Source: Falsihalocynthiibacter sp042445055 (GTDB lineage Bacteria > Pseudomonadota > Alphaproteobacteria > Rhodobacterales > Rhodobacteraceae). From it: 64,000 nucleotides of DNA. A program made the translations under genes and the position numbers. Location: positions 496,001 to 560,000 of the forward strand of contig NZ_CP170339.1 of assembly GCF_042445055.1 (NCBI RefSeq). Reading direction: 5' to 3'. Positions 34,031 through 42,407 of the stretch are shown here, piece after piece (positions within the stretch are counted from its first letter, which is position 1; every line of letters starts with the position of its first letter). The notes below the pieces were generated by a model. That model was not told where the DNA came from and ran no database searches. It saw only the letters and a list, made by a program, of their open reading frames with translations.

Positions 34031-34402
34031 ATGCCAACGATACAACAGCTGATCCGCAAGCCGCGCCAGCCGAAAATCAAACGTCAGAAGTCCATGCACC
34101 TGCAGGCTTGTCCTCAGAAGCGTGGCGTATGTACACGTGTATATACAACGACACCAAAGAAACCGAACTCCGCTATGCGTCGCGTCGCCAAAGTGCGTCT
34201 GACAAATGGCTTCGAGGTCATCAGCTACATCCCGGGTGAAGGTCACAACCTTCAAGAGCACTCTGTTGTTCTGATCCGTGGCGGTCGTGTAAAAGACCTT
34301 CCGGGTGTTCGCTACCACGTACTGCGCGGTGTGTTGGATACCCAAGGTGTTAAAGATCGTAAGCAACGTCGTTCGAAATACGGCGCTAAGCGTCCTAAAT
34401 AA
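34031..34402 (+). CDS. rpsL: 30S ribosomal protein S12
   Basis: Decoding-centre protein of 123 residues. Both streptomycin-relevant lysines are wild type (Lys43 in TTPKKPNSAM, Lys88 in GGRVKDLPGVRYH), and Asp89 is the residue methylthiolated by RimO in E. coli. The start at 34031 gives the universal MPTIQQLIR. First gene of the str operon. Confidence 0.98.
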   Translation: MPTIQQLIRKPRQPKIKRQKSMHLQACPQKRGVCTRVYTTTPKKPNSAMRRVAKVRLTNGFEVISYIPGEGHNLQEHSVVLIRGGRVKDLPGVRYHVLRGVLDTQGVKDRKQRRSKYGAKRPK

Positions 34403-34414
34403 GGGGAGACTGAG

Positions 34415-34885
34415 ATGTCCCGTCGTCACGCCGCTGAAAAGCGCGAAGTTCTTCCAGACGCTAAGTTTGGGGATAAAGTTCTAACCAAGTTCATGAACAA
34501 CCTCATGATCGATGGTAAAAAATCCGCCGCTGAGCGTATTGTTTACAACGCATTTGACCGCGTTGAAGACAAGATCAAGCGCGCACCCGTAGAAGTGTTC
34601 CACGAAGCACTTGATAACATTAAACCATCCCTCGAAGTGCGTTCGCGCCGCGTGGGTGGTGCGACATATCAGGTGCCTGTAGATGTGCGTCCTGAGCGTC
34701 GCGAAGCACTTGCAATCCGTTGGTTGATCATTGCTGCTCGCAAGCGCAACGAAAACACAATGGAAGAGCGTCTCGCTGGCGAATTGCTGGATGCGGTTAA
34801 CAACCGCGGCACAGCCGTCAAGAAACGTGAAGACACCCACAAAATGGCCGAAGCTAACAAAGCTTTCAGCCATTACCGCTGGTAA
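34415..34885 (+). CDS. rpsG: 30S ribosomal protein S7
   Basis: Primary binder of the 16S 3-prime major domain and, in E. coli, repressor of the str operon. It has 156 residues beginning MSRRHAAEKREVLPD with GGGGAGA before the ATG; signature region VEVRSRRVGGATYQVPVDV is present. It is 12 bases after rpsL and 24 before fusA. Confidence 0.98.
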   Translation: MSRRHAAEKREVLPDAKFGDKVLTKFMNNLMIDGKKSAAERIVYNAFDRVEDKIKRAPVEVFHEALDNIKPSLEVRSRRVGGATYQVPVDVRPERREALAIRWLIIAARKRNENTMEERLAGELLDAVNNRGTAVKKREDTHKMAEANKAFSHYRW

Positions 34886-34909
34886 CCCTTAGGGCTTAGG
34901 ACCAACACC

Positions 34910-37027
34910 ATGGCACGCGAATATCCTCTCGACAGATACCGCAACTTCGGCATCATGGCGCACATCGATGCAGGCAAAACTACCTGCTCCGAGCGCATCC
35001 TGTACTACACAGGCAAGTCCCACAACATTGGTGAGGTGCACGATGGTGCGGCCACTATGGACTGGATGGAGCAAGAGCAAGAGCGCGGTATTACAATTAC
35101 TTCGGCTGCGACAACAACTTTCTGGGAGCGCACCGAAGACGGTGAGAATGCAGAAACTGAAAAGCACCGGATGAACATCATCGACACACCAGGTCACGTT
35201 GACTTCACAATTGAAGTTGAGCGTTCCTTGGCGGTTCTCGATGGTGCTGTTGCTGTTCTTGACGCGAACGCGGGTGTTGAGCCTCAGACAGAAACTGTTT
35301 GGCGCCAAGCTGACCGTTATAAAGTTCCACGTATCGTTTTTGTTAACAAAATGGACAAAATCGGCGCGGACTTCTTTAACTGCGTTCACATGATCGAAGA
35401 TCGTACAGGTGCGACACCTGCGCCGATCCAGATCCCAATCGGTTCTGAAAACGACCTCGAAGGCATGGTTGACCTCGTCACTATGCAAGAGTGGGTTTGG
35501 GCCGGTGAAGACCTTGGTGCATCTTGGGAAAAACGCCCGATCCGTGCCGAGCTTCAGGATACAGCAAATGAATGGCGCGCAAAGCTCATCGAAACAGCGG
35601 TAGAGATGGACGATGACGCAATGGAAGCATACCTCGAAGGCGAAGAGCCTTCTGTTGAGAAACTCCGTGAGTTGATCCGCAAAGGTACGCTTGCAATCAA
35701 ATTCATCCCTGTTCTTTGTGGTTCTGCGTTCAAGAACAAAGGTGTTCAGCCTTTGCTCAACGCTGTTATCGACTATCTGCCGAGCCCGCTCGACGTTGTT
35801 GATTACATGGGCTTCAAACCAGGCGACGAAACAGAGACACGTAACATCCCGCGTCGTGCGGATGATGACATGGCGTTCTCTGCGCTTGCGTTCAAAATCA
35901 TGAACGACCCATTCGTTGGTACACTTACGTTCACACGCATCTACTCTGGTGTGTTGAACAAAGGTGATAGCCTTCTGAACTCTACGAAAAACCGCAAAGA
36001 GCGTGTTGGTCGTATGATGATGATGCACTCCAACGATCGTGAAGAGATCCAAGAAGCATTTGCTGGCGACATCATCGCGCTTGCAGGCCTCAAGGACACA
36101 ACAACAGGGGATACCCTCTGTGCTGTGAACGATCCTGTGGTTCTTGAAACAATGACATTCCCTGATCCTGTGATCGAGATTGCTGTTGAGCCAAAAACCA
36201 AAGCTGACCAAGAGAAAATGTCTACTGGTCTTGGCCGTTTGGCTGCTGAGGATCCATCTTTCCGCGTTGAGACTGACCTTGAGTCCGGTCAGACAATCAT
36301 GAAAGGCATGGGCGAGCTTCACCTCGACATCCTTGTTGATCGTCTGAAGCGCGAGTTCAAAGTTGAAGCGAACATCGGTGCGCCACAGGTTGCTTACCGC
36401 GAGACGATCGGTCACGAAGTCGAGCACACTTACACCCACAAGAAACAGTCGGGTGGTTCGGGTCAGTACGCTGAAGTCAAAATGGCGATCATCCCAACAG
36501 AGCCAGGCGAAGGTTACTCCTTCGAAAGCAAAATTGTTGGTGGTGCGGTTCCAAAAGAGTACATCCCTGGTGTTGAAAAAGGCATCCAGTCGGTTATGGA
36601 CTCCGGTCCGCTTGCTGGCTTCCCTGTGATCGACTTCAAAGTTGTTCTGCTTGACGGTAAGTTCCACGATGTTGACTCCAGCATCCTCGCCTTCGAAATC
36701 GCTGCACGTATGTGTATGCGTGAAGGTATGCGCAAAGCTGGCGCGAAGTTGCTTGAGCCAATCATGAAAGTCGAAGTGATCACACCTGAAGAGTATACAG
36801 GTAACGTCATCGGCGATCTGACATCGCGTCGTGGTCAAGTTCAAGGCCAGGATACACGCGGCAACGCAATCGCAATCGACGCTTTTGTACCGCTGGCGAA
36901 TATGTTCGGCTACATCAACAACTTGCGCTCTATGTCTTCGGGCCGCGCAAACTTCTCGATGCAGTTCGATCACTACGATCCAGTTCCGTCCAATATCTCG
37001 GAAGAAATTCAGGCGAAATTCGCCTAA
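34910..37027 (+). CDS. fusA: Elongation factor G
   Basis: Translocase GTPase of 705 residues. The G motifs are AHIDAGKTT, RGITITSAATT, DTPGHVDFT and NKMDKIGADF. The C-terminal domains IV and V end in LRSMSSGRANFSMQFDHYD. No second fusA is in the window. tuf2 follows after 56 bases with a good ribosome site. Confidence 0.98.
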   Translation: MAREYPLDRYRNFGIMAHIDAGKTTCSERILYYTGKSHNIGEVHDGAATMDWMEQEQERGITITSAATTTFWERTEDGENAETEKHRMNIIDTPGHVDFTIEVERSLAVLDGAVAVLDANAGVEPQTETVWRQADRYKVPRIVFVNKMDKIGADFFNCVHMIEDRTGATPAPIQIPIGSENDLEGMVDLVTMQEWVWAGEDLGASWEKRPIRAELQDTANEWRAKLIETAVEMDDDAMEAYLEGEEPSVEKLRELIRKGTLAIKFIPVLCGSAFKNKGVQPLLNAVIDYLPSPLDVVDYMGFKPGDETETRNIPRRADDDMAFSALAFKIMNDPFVGTLTFTRIYSGVLNKGDSLLNSTKNRKERVGRMMMMHSNDREEIQEAFAGDIIALAGLKDTTTGDTLCAVNDPVVLETMTFPDPVIEIAVEPKTKADQEKMSTGLGRLAAEDPSFRVETDLESGQTIMKGMGELHLDILVDRLKREFKVEANIGAPQVAYRETIGHEVEHTYTHKKQSGGSGQYAEVKMAIIPTEPGEGYSFESKIVGGAVPKEYIPGVEKGIQSVMDSGPLAGFPVIDFKVVLLDGKFHDVDSSILAFEIAARMCMREGMRKAGAKLLEPIMKVEVITPEEYTGNVIGDLTSRRGQVQGQDTRGNAIAIDAFVPLANMFGYINNLRSMSSGRANFSMQFDHYDPVPSNISEEIQAKFA

Positions 37028-37083
37028 TCGAAATAGCGGGTCAGGTATTTTCTGGCCCGCTCACTAACCACTAGGAGGCCCTC

Positions 37084-38262
37084 ATGGCTAAGGAAAAGTT
37101 TGAGCGTACGAAACCGCATTGTAACATTGGTACAATCGGTCACGTTGACCACGGTAAGACGACACTAACAGCAGCGATCACGAAGCAGTTTTCTGATACG
37201 TTCAAAGCGTATGACGAGATTGACGGCGCGCCAGAAGAAAAAGCACGCGGTATCACCATCTCGACAGCACACGTTGAGTATGAGACAGACGCGCGCCACT
37301 ATGCGCACGTTGACTGCCCAGGCCACGCTGACTATGTGAAAAACATGATCACCGGTGCGGCACAGATGGACGGCGCGATCCTTGTTGTGAACGCGGCTGA
37401 CGGCCCTATGCCACAAACACGTGAGCACATCCTTTTGGGTCGCCAGGTTGGCATCCCATCCATGGTTGTTTTCATGAACAAAGTTGACCAGGTAGACGAT
37501 CCTGAGCTTCTTGAGTTGGTTGAAATGGAAATCCGTGAGCTTCTGAACGAATACGGTTACCCTGGCGATGATATCCCAGTGATTGCCGGTTCTGCTTTGG
37601 CTGCTCTGGAAGACCGCGACGATGCAATCGGCAAAGACAAAATTGCTGAGCTGATGGCTGCTGTTGATGAGTACATCCCACAGCCACCACGTGCGATCGA
37701 CGAGCCATTCCTGATGCCGATCGAGGACGTATTCTCGATTTCCGGTCGTGGTACAGTTGTGACTGGCCGTGTAGAGCGTGGCGCGATCAACGTTGGCGAC
37801 GAGATTGAAATCGTTGGTATCCGCGACACATCGAAAACAACCTGTACAGGTGTTGAGATGTTCCGCAAGCTGCTTGACCGTGGTGAAGCAGGCGACAACA
37901 TCGGTGCGCTTCTGCGTGGTGTTGACCGTGAAGGCGTTGAGCGTGGTCAGGTTCTGTGTAAGCCGGGTTCTGTGAACCCACACACAAAGTTCGAGGCCGA
38001 GGTTTATATCTTGACCAAAGAAGAGGGTGGTCGTCACACACCATTCTTTGCGAACTACCGTCCACAGTTCTACTTCCGTACAACGGACGTTACAGGCACA
38101 GTTGAACTGCCAGCAGGCACAGAAATGGTTATGCCAGGCGACAACCTGAAGCTTTCTGCTGAACTCATCGCACCAATCGCGATGGAAGAAGGCCTCCGCT
38201 TTGCGATCCGCGAAGGCGGCCGCACAGTAGGCTCCGGCGTTGTGTCCAAAATCTACGAATAA
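37084..38262 (+). CDS. tuf: Elongation factor Tu, copy 2
   Basis: Last gene of the str operon, 392 residues, identical in protein to tuf1 (16515) and differing by one silent base (A37233). Here the ribosome site is the full AGGAGG (37073-37078), whereas tuf1 has GGATGAGG, so expression strength may differ. A hairpin terminator follows. Confidence 0.98.
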   Translation: MAKEKFERTKPHCNIGTIGHVDHGKTTLTAAITKQFSDTFKAYDEIDGAPEEKARGITISTAHVEYETDARHYAHVDCPGHADYVKNMITGAAQMDGAILVVNAADGPMPQTREHILLGRQVGIPSMVVFMNKVDQVDDPELLELVEMEIRELLNEYGYPGDDIPVIAGSALAALEDRDDAIGKDKIAELMAAVDEYIPQPPRAIDEPFLMPIEDVFSISGRGTVVTGRVERGAINVGDEIEIVGIRDTSKTTCTGVEMFRKLLDRGEAGDNIGALLRGVDREGVERGQVLCKPGSVNPHTKFEAEVYILTKEEGGRHTPFFANYRPQFYFRTTDVTGTVELPAGTEMVMPGDNLKLSAELIAPIAMEEGLRFAIREGGRTVGSGVVSKIYE

Positions 38263-38284
38263 GTCGTAGCGAATTAATGAATTT

Positions 38285-38314
38285 TTGGCGCTTCCTTCGG
38301 GTGGCGCCAATTTT
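38285..38314 (+). terminator. Intrinsic terminator of tuf2
   Basis: TTGGCGC (38285-38291) pairs with GCGCCAA (38304-38310), with a TTCG-capped inner part, then TTTT. It separates str from the S10 genes although the strand is the same. Confidence 0.8.
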
Positions 38315-38399
38315 ACTGACCTAAAGACTAGGTTCGATGTGGGGGGCGCAATCCCGCGTGTTTCCACCTCTCAACTCTAAAGCCGCGAAAGGCAACGAC

Positions 38400-38708
38400 A
38401 TGCAGTCGCAAAACATTCGCATTCGGCTCAAAGCTTTTGATTTCCGTGTTCTGGACGCCAGCACACAAGAAATCGTAAGCACAGCCAAGCGCACAGGCGC
38501 AACGGTTCGTGGACCAATCCCACTGCCGAACAAAATCGAGAAGTTCACGGTTCTCCGTGGCCCTCACGTGAACAAGAAATCCCGTGATCAGTTCGAGATC
38601 CGCACGCACAAGCGCCTGTTGGATATCGTCGACCCGACACCACAAACTGTAGACGCGCTGATGAAGCTCGACCTAGCAGCTGGTGTTGACGTCGAGATCA
38701 AGGTTTAA
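38400..38708 (+). CDS. rpsJ: 30S ribosomal protein S10
   Basis: Also known as NusE, partner of NusB and NusG in antitermination. It has 102 residues, start MQSQNIRIRLKAFDFRVLD, signature GPIPLPNKIEKFTVLRGPHV. The extended frame to 38337 is rejected because S10 proteins start at this Met. First gene of the S10 unit, 137 bases after tuf2. Confidence 0.98.
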   Translation: MQSQNIRIRLKAFDFRVLDASTQEIVSTAKRTGATVRGPIPLPNKIEKFTVLRGPHVNKKSRDQFEIRTHKRLLDIVDPTPQTVDALMKLDLAAGVDVEIKV

Positions 38709-38721
38709 GGAGGGTATTTAG

Positions 38722-39435
38722 ATGCGCTCTGGTGTAATCGCGAAAAAGGTTGGCATGACCCGCCTTTTCTTGGAAGACGGCAAACAGATCCCTGTAACCG
38801 TTCTCCAACTCGAAAACTTGCAAGTTGTTGATCAGCGCACGTCTGATCGCGACGGTTATACAGCTGTTCAGCTTGGTGCTGGTTCGGCCAAAGCAAAACG
38901 TACATCGCAAGCGATGCGCGGCCATTTTGCGAAGGCGAACGTTGCTCCAAAACGGAAAGTTGCGGAATTCCGCGTTTCCGAAGAGAACCTCATTGCCGTT
39001 GGTGAAGAGATCTCTGCTGAACACTACATTGCAGGTCAAAAAGTTGATGTGTCCGGCACATCGATCGGTAAAGGCTTTGCTGGTGCTATGAAGCGTCACA
39101 ACTTTGGGGGCCTTCGCGCTTCTCACGGTGTGTCGATCTCGCACCGTTCGCACGGTTCGACCGGTCAGTGTCAAGACCCCGGCAAAGTTTTCAAAGGTAA
39201 GAAAATGGCCGGTCACATGGGTGCTGCCCGTGTAACTACTCAGAACCTCGAAGTTGTTCGTACAGACGCTGACCGTGGCTTGATCATGGTTAAAGGCGCT
39301 GTTCCGGGCTCCAAGGGTGGCTGGGTAACGGTCAAGGATGCTGTTAAAAAGAAACTGCCTGACGGTGTGCCTTTCCCAGCTGCTCTCAAGAGCGCTGCTG
39401 AAGCCGCTGCGGCTCCCGCTGAAGGAGCAGAATAA
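38722..39435 (+). CDS. rplC: 50S ribosomal protein L3
   Basis: Early assembly protein near the peptidyl transferase centre, 237 residues with a C-terminal Ala/Glu-rich tail longer than the E. coli form. The central loop has GGLRASHGVSISHRSHGSTG followed by QCQDPGKVFKGKKMAGHMG; the Gln of the GSTGQ segment matches the glutamine methylated by PrmB in E. coli. AAGGAGGG precedes the ATG. It overlaps rplD by one base. Confidence 0.98.
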   Translation: MRSGVIAKKVGMTRLFLEDGKQIPVTVLQLENLQVVDQRTSDRDGYTAVQLGAGSAKAKRTSQAMRGHFAKANVAPKRKVAEFRVSEENLIAVGEEISAEHYIAGQKVDVSGTSIGKGFAGAMKRHNFGGLRASHGVSISHRSHGSTGQCQDPGKVFKGKKMAGHMGAARVTTQNLEVVRTDADRGLIMVKGAVPGSKGGWVTVKDAVKKKLPDGVPFPAALKSAAEAAAAPAEGAE

Positions 39436-40055
39436 TGAAGGCTGATGTAATCAAACTTGACGGCAAAAAAGCCGGCACTTTGGATCTGGACGAGGCCCTT
39501 TTCGGTCTTGAGCCACGTGCGGACATTCTGCACCGTGTGGTTCGCTGGCAGCGCAACAATGCGCAGGCCGGCACTCACAAGGTGAAGACTCGCCGCGAGA
39601 CATCCTACTCGACCAAGAAGATCTATCGCCAAAAAGGTACCGGTGGCGCTCGTCACGGTGACCGTAATGCGCCGATCTTCCGTAAAGGTGGTGTTTACAA
39701 GGGTCCTACCCCACGTAGCCACGGCCACGAGCTTACAAAGAAGTTCCGTAAGCTTGGTCTTCGCCACGCACTGTCTGCAAAGGCAAATGCAGGTGAGTTG
39801 GTTGTGATCGACACGACTGATTTCAAAGACGCAAAGACTTCTGTTCTCGCAAAAGCGGTTAAAGAACTCGGTTGGAAGCGCGCTTTGATCATCGATGGTG
39901 CCGACGTAAACGAAAACTTTGCACGCGCTGCACGTAACATTGACGGTCTGGATATCCTGCCATCAATGGGTGCGAACGTGTATGACATCCTGAAACGTGA
40001 TACACTCGTTATCACGAAAGCAGGTGTCGAAGCATTGGAGGCACGTTTGAAATGA
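39435..40055 (+). CDS. rplD: 50S ribosomal protein L4
   Basis: Exit-tunnel protein of 206 residues. The tunnel loop RQKGTGGARHGDRNAPIFRK is present. In E. coli L4 represses the S10 operon through its leader; here the leader is short. Start and stop are coupled to rplC (TAATG) and rplW (ATGA). Confidence 0.98.
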   Translation: MKADVIKLDGKKAGTLDLDEALFGLEPRADILHRVVRWQRNNAQAGTHKVKTRRETSYSTKKIYRQKGTGGARHGDRNAPIFRKGGVYKGPTPRSHGHELTKKFRKLGLRHALSAKANAGELVVIDTTDFKDAKTSVLAKAVKELGWKRALIIDGADVNENFARAARNIDGLDILPSMGANVYDILKRDTLVITKAGVEALEARLK

Positions 40056-40348
40056 GCACCAAAGCAGCACAATACGATGTGATCCGTAAGCCGGTCATCA
40101 CTGAAAAAGCGACTATGGTTTCTGAGAATGGCGCCATCGTTTTTGAAGTAGCGATCGACAGCAATAAACCCCAAATCAAAGAGGCCGTTGAAAGCCTGTT
40201 TGGTGTTAAGGTGAAAGCTGTAAACACTACGATCACTAAGGGTAAAGCAAAGCGTTTCCGCGGCCAGCTTGGCAGCCGTAAAGACGTGAAAAAAGCTTAC
40301 GTTACTCTTGAAGAAGGCAACACAATCGACGTGTCCACAGGACTCTAA
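40052..40348 (+). CDS. rplW: 50S ribosomal protein L23
   Basis: Docking protein at the tunnel exit for trigger factor and SRP, 98 residues (YDVIRKPVITEKATM, then FGVKVKAVNTTITKGKAKR). Unlike most bacteria, rplB does not follow: a strong terminator and two foreign genes intervene. Confidence 0.98.
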   Translation: MSTKAAQYDVIRKPVITEKATMVSENGAIVFEVAIDSNKPQIKEAVESLFGVKVKAVNTTITKGKAKRFRGQLGSRKDVKKAYVTLEEGNTIDVSTGL

Positions 40349-40371
40349 GAGTTGCTTCTCTGAAAATTCGG

Positions 40372-40408
40372 AAAGCCCTCGCAGCGATGCGGGGGCTTTT
40401 TGTGTTTT
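40372..40408 (+). terminator. Intrinsic terminator after rplW
   Basis: AAAGCCCTCGC (40372-40382) pairs with GCGGGGGCTTT (40389-40399) with one T-G wobble, followed by TTTTGTGTTTT. It ends the rpsJ-rplC-rplD-rplW transcript in the middle of what is normally one S10 operon. Confidence 0.92.
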
Positions 40409-40456
40409 AGGGATTGGCGATTCACCCCCCGACGCATTGAAGGTACGCCCTTACCG

Positions 40457-40485
40457 TTCAGAATTCCGAGAAATTATGGTATAAT
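40457..40485 (+). promoter_or_regulatory. Extended -10 promoter of the interloper SDR gene
   Basis: A perfect TATAAT (40480-40485) is preceded by TGG (extended -10) with a weak -35 TTCAGA (40457-40462) at 17-base spacing. It lies 22 bases before the SDR start codon. Confidence 0.65.
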
Positions 40486-40507
40486 CGTGATTCCTGGGAG
40501 GTTCGTC

Positions 40508-41209
40508 ATGCCAAAGACAGCACTTATTACCGGAGCATCCAGTGGAATAGGGCGGGGTACCGCCATAAAGCTAGCATCCCAAGGTTGGCATATTTTGGCG
40601 CACGGTCGGCAATCAGGTGCTCTGCATGAGACAGTTGATCTGGTGAAAGAGGCGGGGGGCACGGGGGAATTTGTTACCGCAGAGATGGGTGATATGGACG
40701 AGTTGTCCCGTCTCGCGAAATGGGTGCTAGACCATCGGCAGCTAGATGCATTTATTCATTGCGCCGCAAAGTTTACCTATGGCGAGATATCCACGGATAG
40801 ATTCGAAGACTGGGATATTTCGATCAATCAGGTGCTTAGGGGGACGATGCGATTAACTGCTTACCTTTTGCCAGCTCTCAAAGAGGCCGAAGGCGCGATA
40901 GTCTATATTTGTGGTCCCACCAGTTGGTTGGGATGGAAGAACCACGGAATCCATTGTGCGCTGCGCCATGCGCAAGTCGGGTTCGCTAAGGCGCTATTTG
41001 AGGAGGTTCGCGAGGATGGTGTTAGGGTCACTTTGGTCCACCCCGGTTTTGTGAATACACCGGCCGTCAACGACAAGGGAAAGAACCGCGATTTAATGAT
41101 CCAGCTTGAGGATATCGCGTCCATGATTGCCACTTCTATCGCATTGCCGAACACGACATGTGTTACGGAATTTACTCTTCGGCCACAGAGATCGCCTTAC
41201 GTGTCCTAG
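40508..41209 (+). CDS. SDR-fold protein with degenerate active site
   Basis: A 233-residue Rossmann-fold protein of the short-chain dehydrogenase superfamily. The cofactor motif TGASSGIG (residues 8-15) is intact. The NNAG motif is replaced by HCAA, and the YxxxK pair is replaced by His149 and Arg153 in IHCALRHAQ. Thirteen residues before His149, where the catalytic Ser is expected, stands Gly136. It may bind a nucleotide without catalysing hydride transfer, or use another chemistry. GGGAGG lies six bases before the ATG. It sits between the rplW terminator and rplB with its own promoter. Function unknown. Confidence 0.78.
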   Translation: MPKTALITGASSGIGRGTAIKLASQGWHILAHGRQSGALHETVDLVKEAGGTGEFVTAEMGDMDELSRLAKWVLDHRQLDAFIHCAAKFTYGEISTDRFEDWDISINQVLRGTMRLTAYLLPALKEAEGAIVYICGPTSWLGWKNHGIHCALRHAQVGFAKALFEEVREDGVRVTLVHPGFVNTPAVNDKGKNRDLMIQLEDIASMIATSIALPNTTCVTEFTLRPQRSPYVS

Positions 41210-41262
41210 TTTAGGCTGTTCTGGTTAGTTGCGTTTTCGCGAAATCCCGTGAGAAACACGCC

Positions 41263-41300
41263 CGCCCCAATGGTTCTGAGCCTTATTGCCTTTGATATAG
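41263..41300 (+). repeat. Partial second copy of the rplB leader (copy A)
   Basis: These 38 bases match 42254-42309 at 33 of 38 positions by eye if an 18-base segment (42269-42286) of the second copy is skipped. The skipped segment is bounded by two GTTCT direct repeats, the expected signature of slipped-strand deletion. Weaker similarity continues to about 41317 and into the methyltransferase stop codon. Confidence 0.7.
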
Positions 41301-41306
41301 TTTGTC

Positions 41307-42107
41307 TTAGGGCTTGCGGCTAATTGCTGTCGCGAAGACTTGATAGCCGTAGAGTTGTTTTGCATCCGCGCGGCGCCGATATTCTGCAATAAGACCGTCA
41401 AACAGCGCTTGCCCAATCTCTCCTTGATCGAACATTTTTTGACATGTTGCTTGTACCCATGGAAGCATTTGATCGTTGTCCAAGACTGTGCGGCTTTGAA
41501 CTTCGAAATGATCCAACTGGAGTCCCTCTGCGGCGATCAACTTGCGAACTTTCGCGACGAAGAATGGATCTGTCACGAACCCTTCGACAAACGCTTTTGC
41601 GCACGCTTCAAGTGGATCTCCCGGTCCTCTCCCAAGCGTTGCCTTAGAAAAGTCGGCGTCGCAGACGACAAGTTGGCCCCCTGATTTCAGGACGCGTTTT
41701 GCTTCGGCGATGAGTGATTCCGGGCGCGTAACATGGGTGAGCACAGTATGCATTATGACGTTATCGACGGATTTGTCAGGAAGCGGAAGCGCTGCACCAT
41801 CGGCAACCTTGAACTCCAAGTTTTCAAGGCCCTCGGCTCTGTTTCGGGCTTCCGCGACAAAACCGGTTGAAGGCTCAAAGCCAATAACTTTGCTAGGATT
41901 GGCGAATGATGCAATTCTGCGAGAAACAGCTCCGGCGCCAGAGCCAACTTCAATCGTTAGGGAGTCTTCGTTAAACGCGAGTTGGCTAAGATAGCTGGAA
42001 ACAATCTTTTCCATCGTTGGATCCGATTGGCGAACGTCCATTGCCTCTGCAAATGAAGCGACAAATTCCTCGCCCGCTGCGTCCACGTCTTGAAAAGGGT
42101 CTGGCAT
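41307..42107 (-). CDS. Class I SAM-dependent methyltransferase
   Basis: A 266-residue methyltransferase of the UbiE/Methyltransf_11 kind. Motif I is TIEVGSGAGAVSRRIASF, an acidic residue follows beta-2 (VIGFEPSTG), post-I/II is KVADGAALPLPDKSVDNVIM and VLKSGGQLVVCDADF is motif III. The start at 42107 (MPDPFQDVDAAG) has AGGAG eight bases upstream. The substrate is unknown. It is antisense to the surrounding ribosomal genes, between the SDR gene and rplB, and flanked by the two copies of the rplB leader sequence. A role in modifying a ribosomal component is conceivable but has no sequence support. Confidence 0.85.
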   Translation of the reverse strand: MPDPFQDVDAAGEEFVASFAEAMDVRQSDPTMEKIVSSYLSQLAFNEDSLTIEVGSGAGAVSRRIASFANPSKVIGFEPSTGFVAEARNRAEGLENLEFKVADGAALPLPDKSVDNVIMHTVLTHVTRPESLIAEAKRVLKSGGQLVVCDADFSKATLGRGPGDPLEACAKAFVEGFVTDPFFVAKVRKLIAAEGLQLDHFEVQSRTVLDNDQMLPWVQATCQKMFDQGEIGQALFDGLIAEYRRRADAKQLYGYQVFATAISRKP

Positions 42108-42253
42108 TCGCTTGCTCCTCATCAATTGAGTGCTGTGAATGTCGCATATTTTGCTGTATCTGTGAAGTTAACTCGTCGAGACGCGCTTTTCAGCGCCGAT
42201 GACCGAAATAATCATACCAGCGGTATAGACCCCCCCTTTTTATTCTGATACTC

Positions 42254-42309
42254 CGCGCCAATGGTTCTCGGCCTCAGATTCGTTCTGGGGCTTATTGCCT
42301 TTGGAATAG
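42254..42309 (+). repeat. rplB leader copy B of the imperfect direct repeat
   Basis: Partner of 41263-41300, lying about 100 bases upstream of the rplB ATG. It contains the extra 18 bases between two GTTCT repeats (42264-42268 and 42282-42286). The 42108-42407 interval as a whole has no convincing gene; a long in-frame extension of rplB runs through it but lacks a ribosome site. I could not pick a promoter with confidence. Confidence 0.7.
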
Positions 42310-42407
42310 GGGTCTTCGGGCCTTATGAAATTGGCCACCTTCGGGGGGCTCACACCGCGAAATTTCCCGTTGGGGAGTATCGCACAGCTAAACGGAAGAC
42401 AGAAAGC

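Noticed and set aside
34889..36973. 694-codon open frame antisense to fusA
   Set aside because: Shadow of fusA caused by absence of TTA/CTA/TCA-type codons in frame; no recognisable protein features.
42261..42407. N-terminal extension of rplB
   Set aside because: In frame with L2 but without a ribosome site; L2 starts at MALKSYKPT. The stretch is leader DNA, part of which is the duplicated element.
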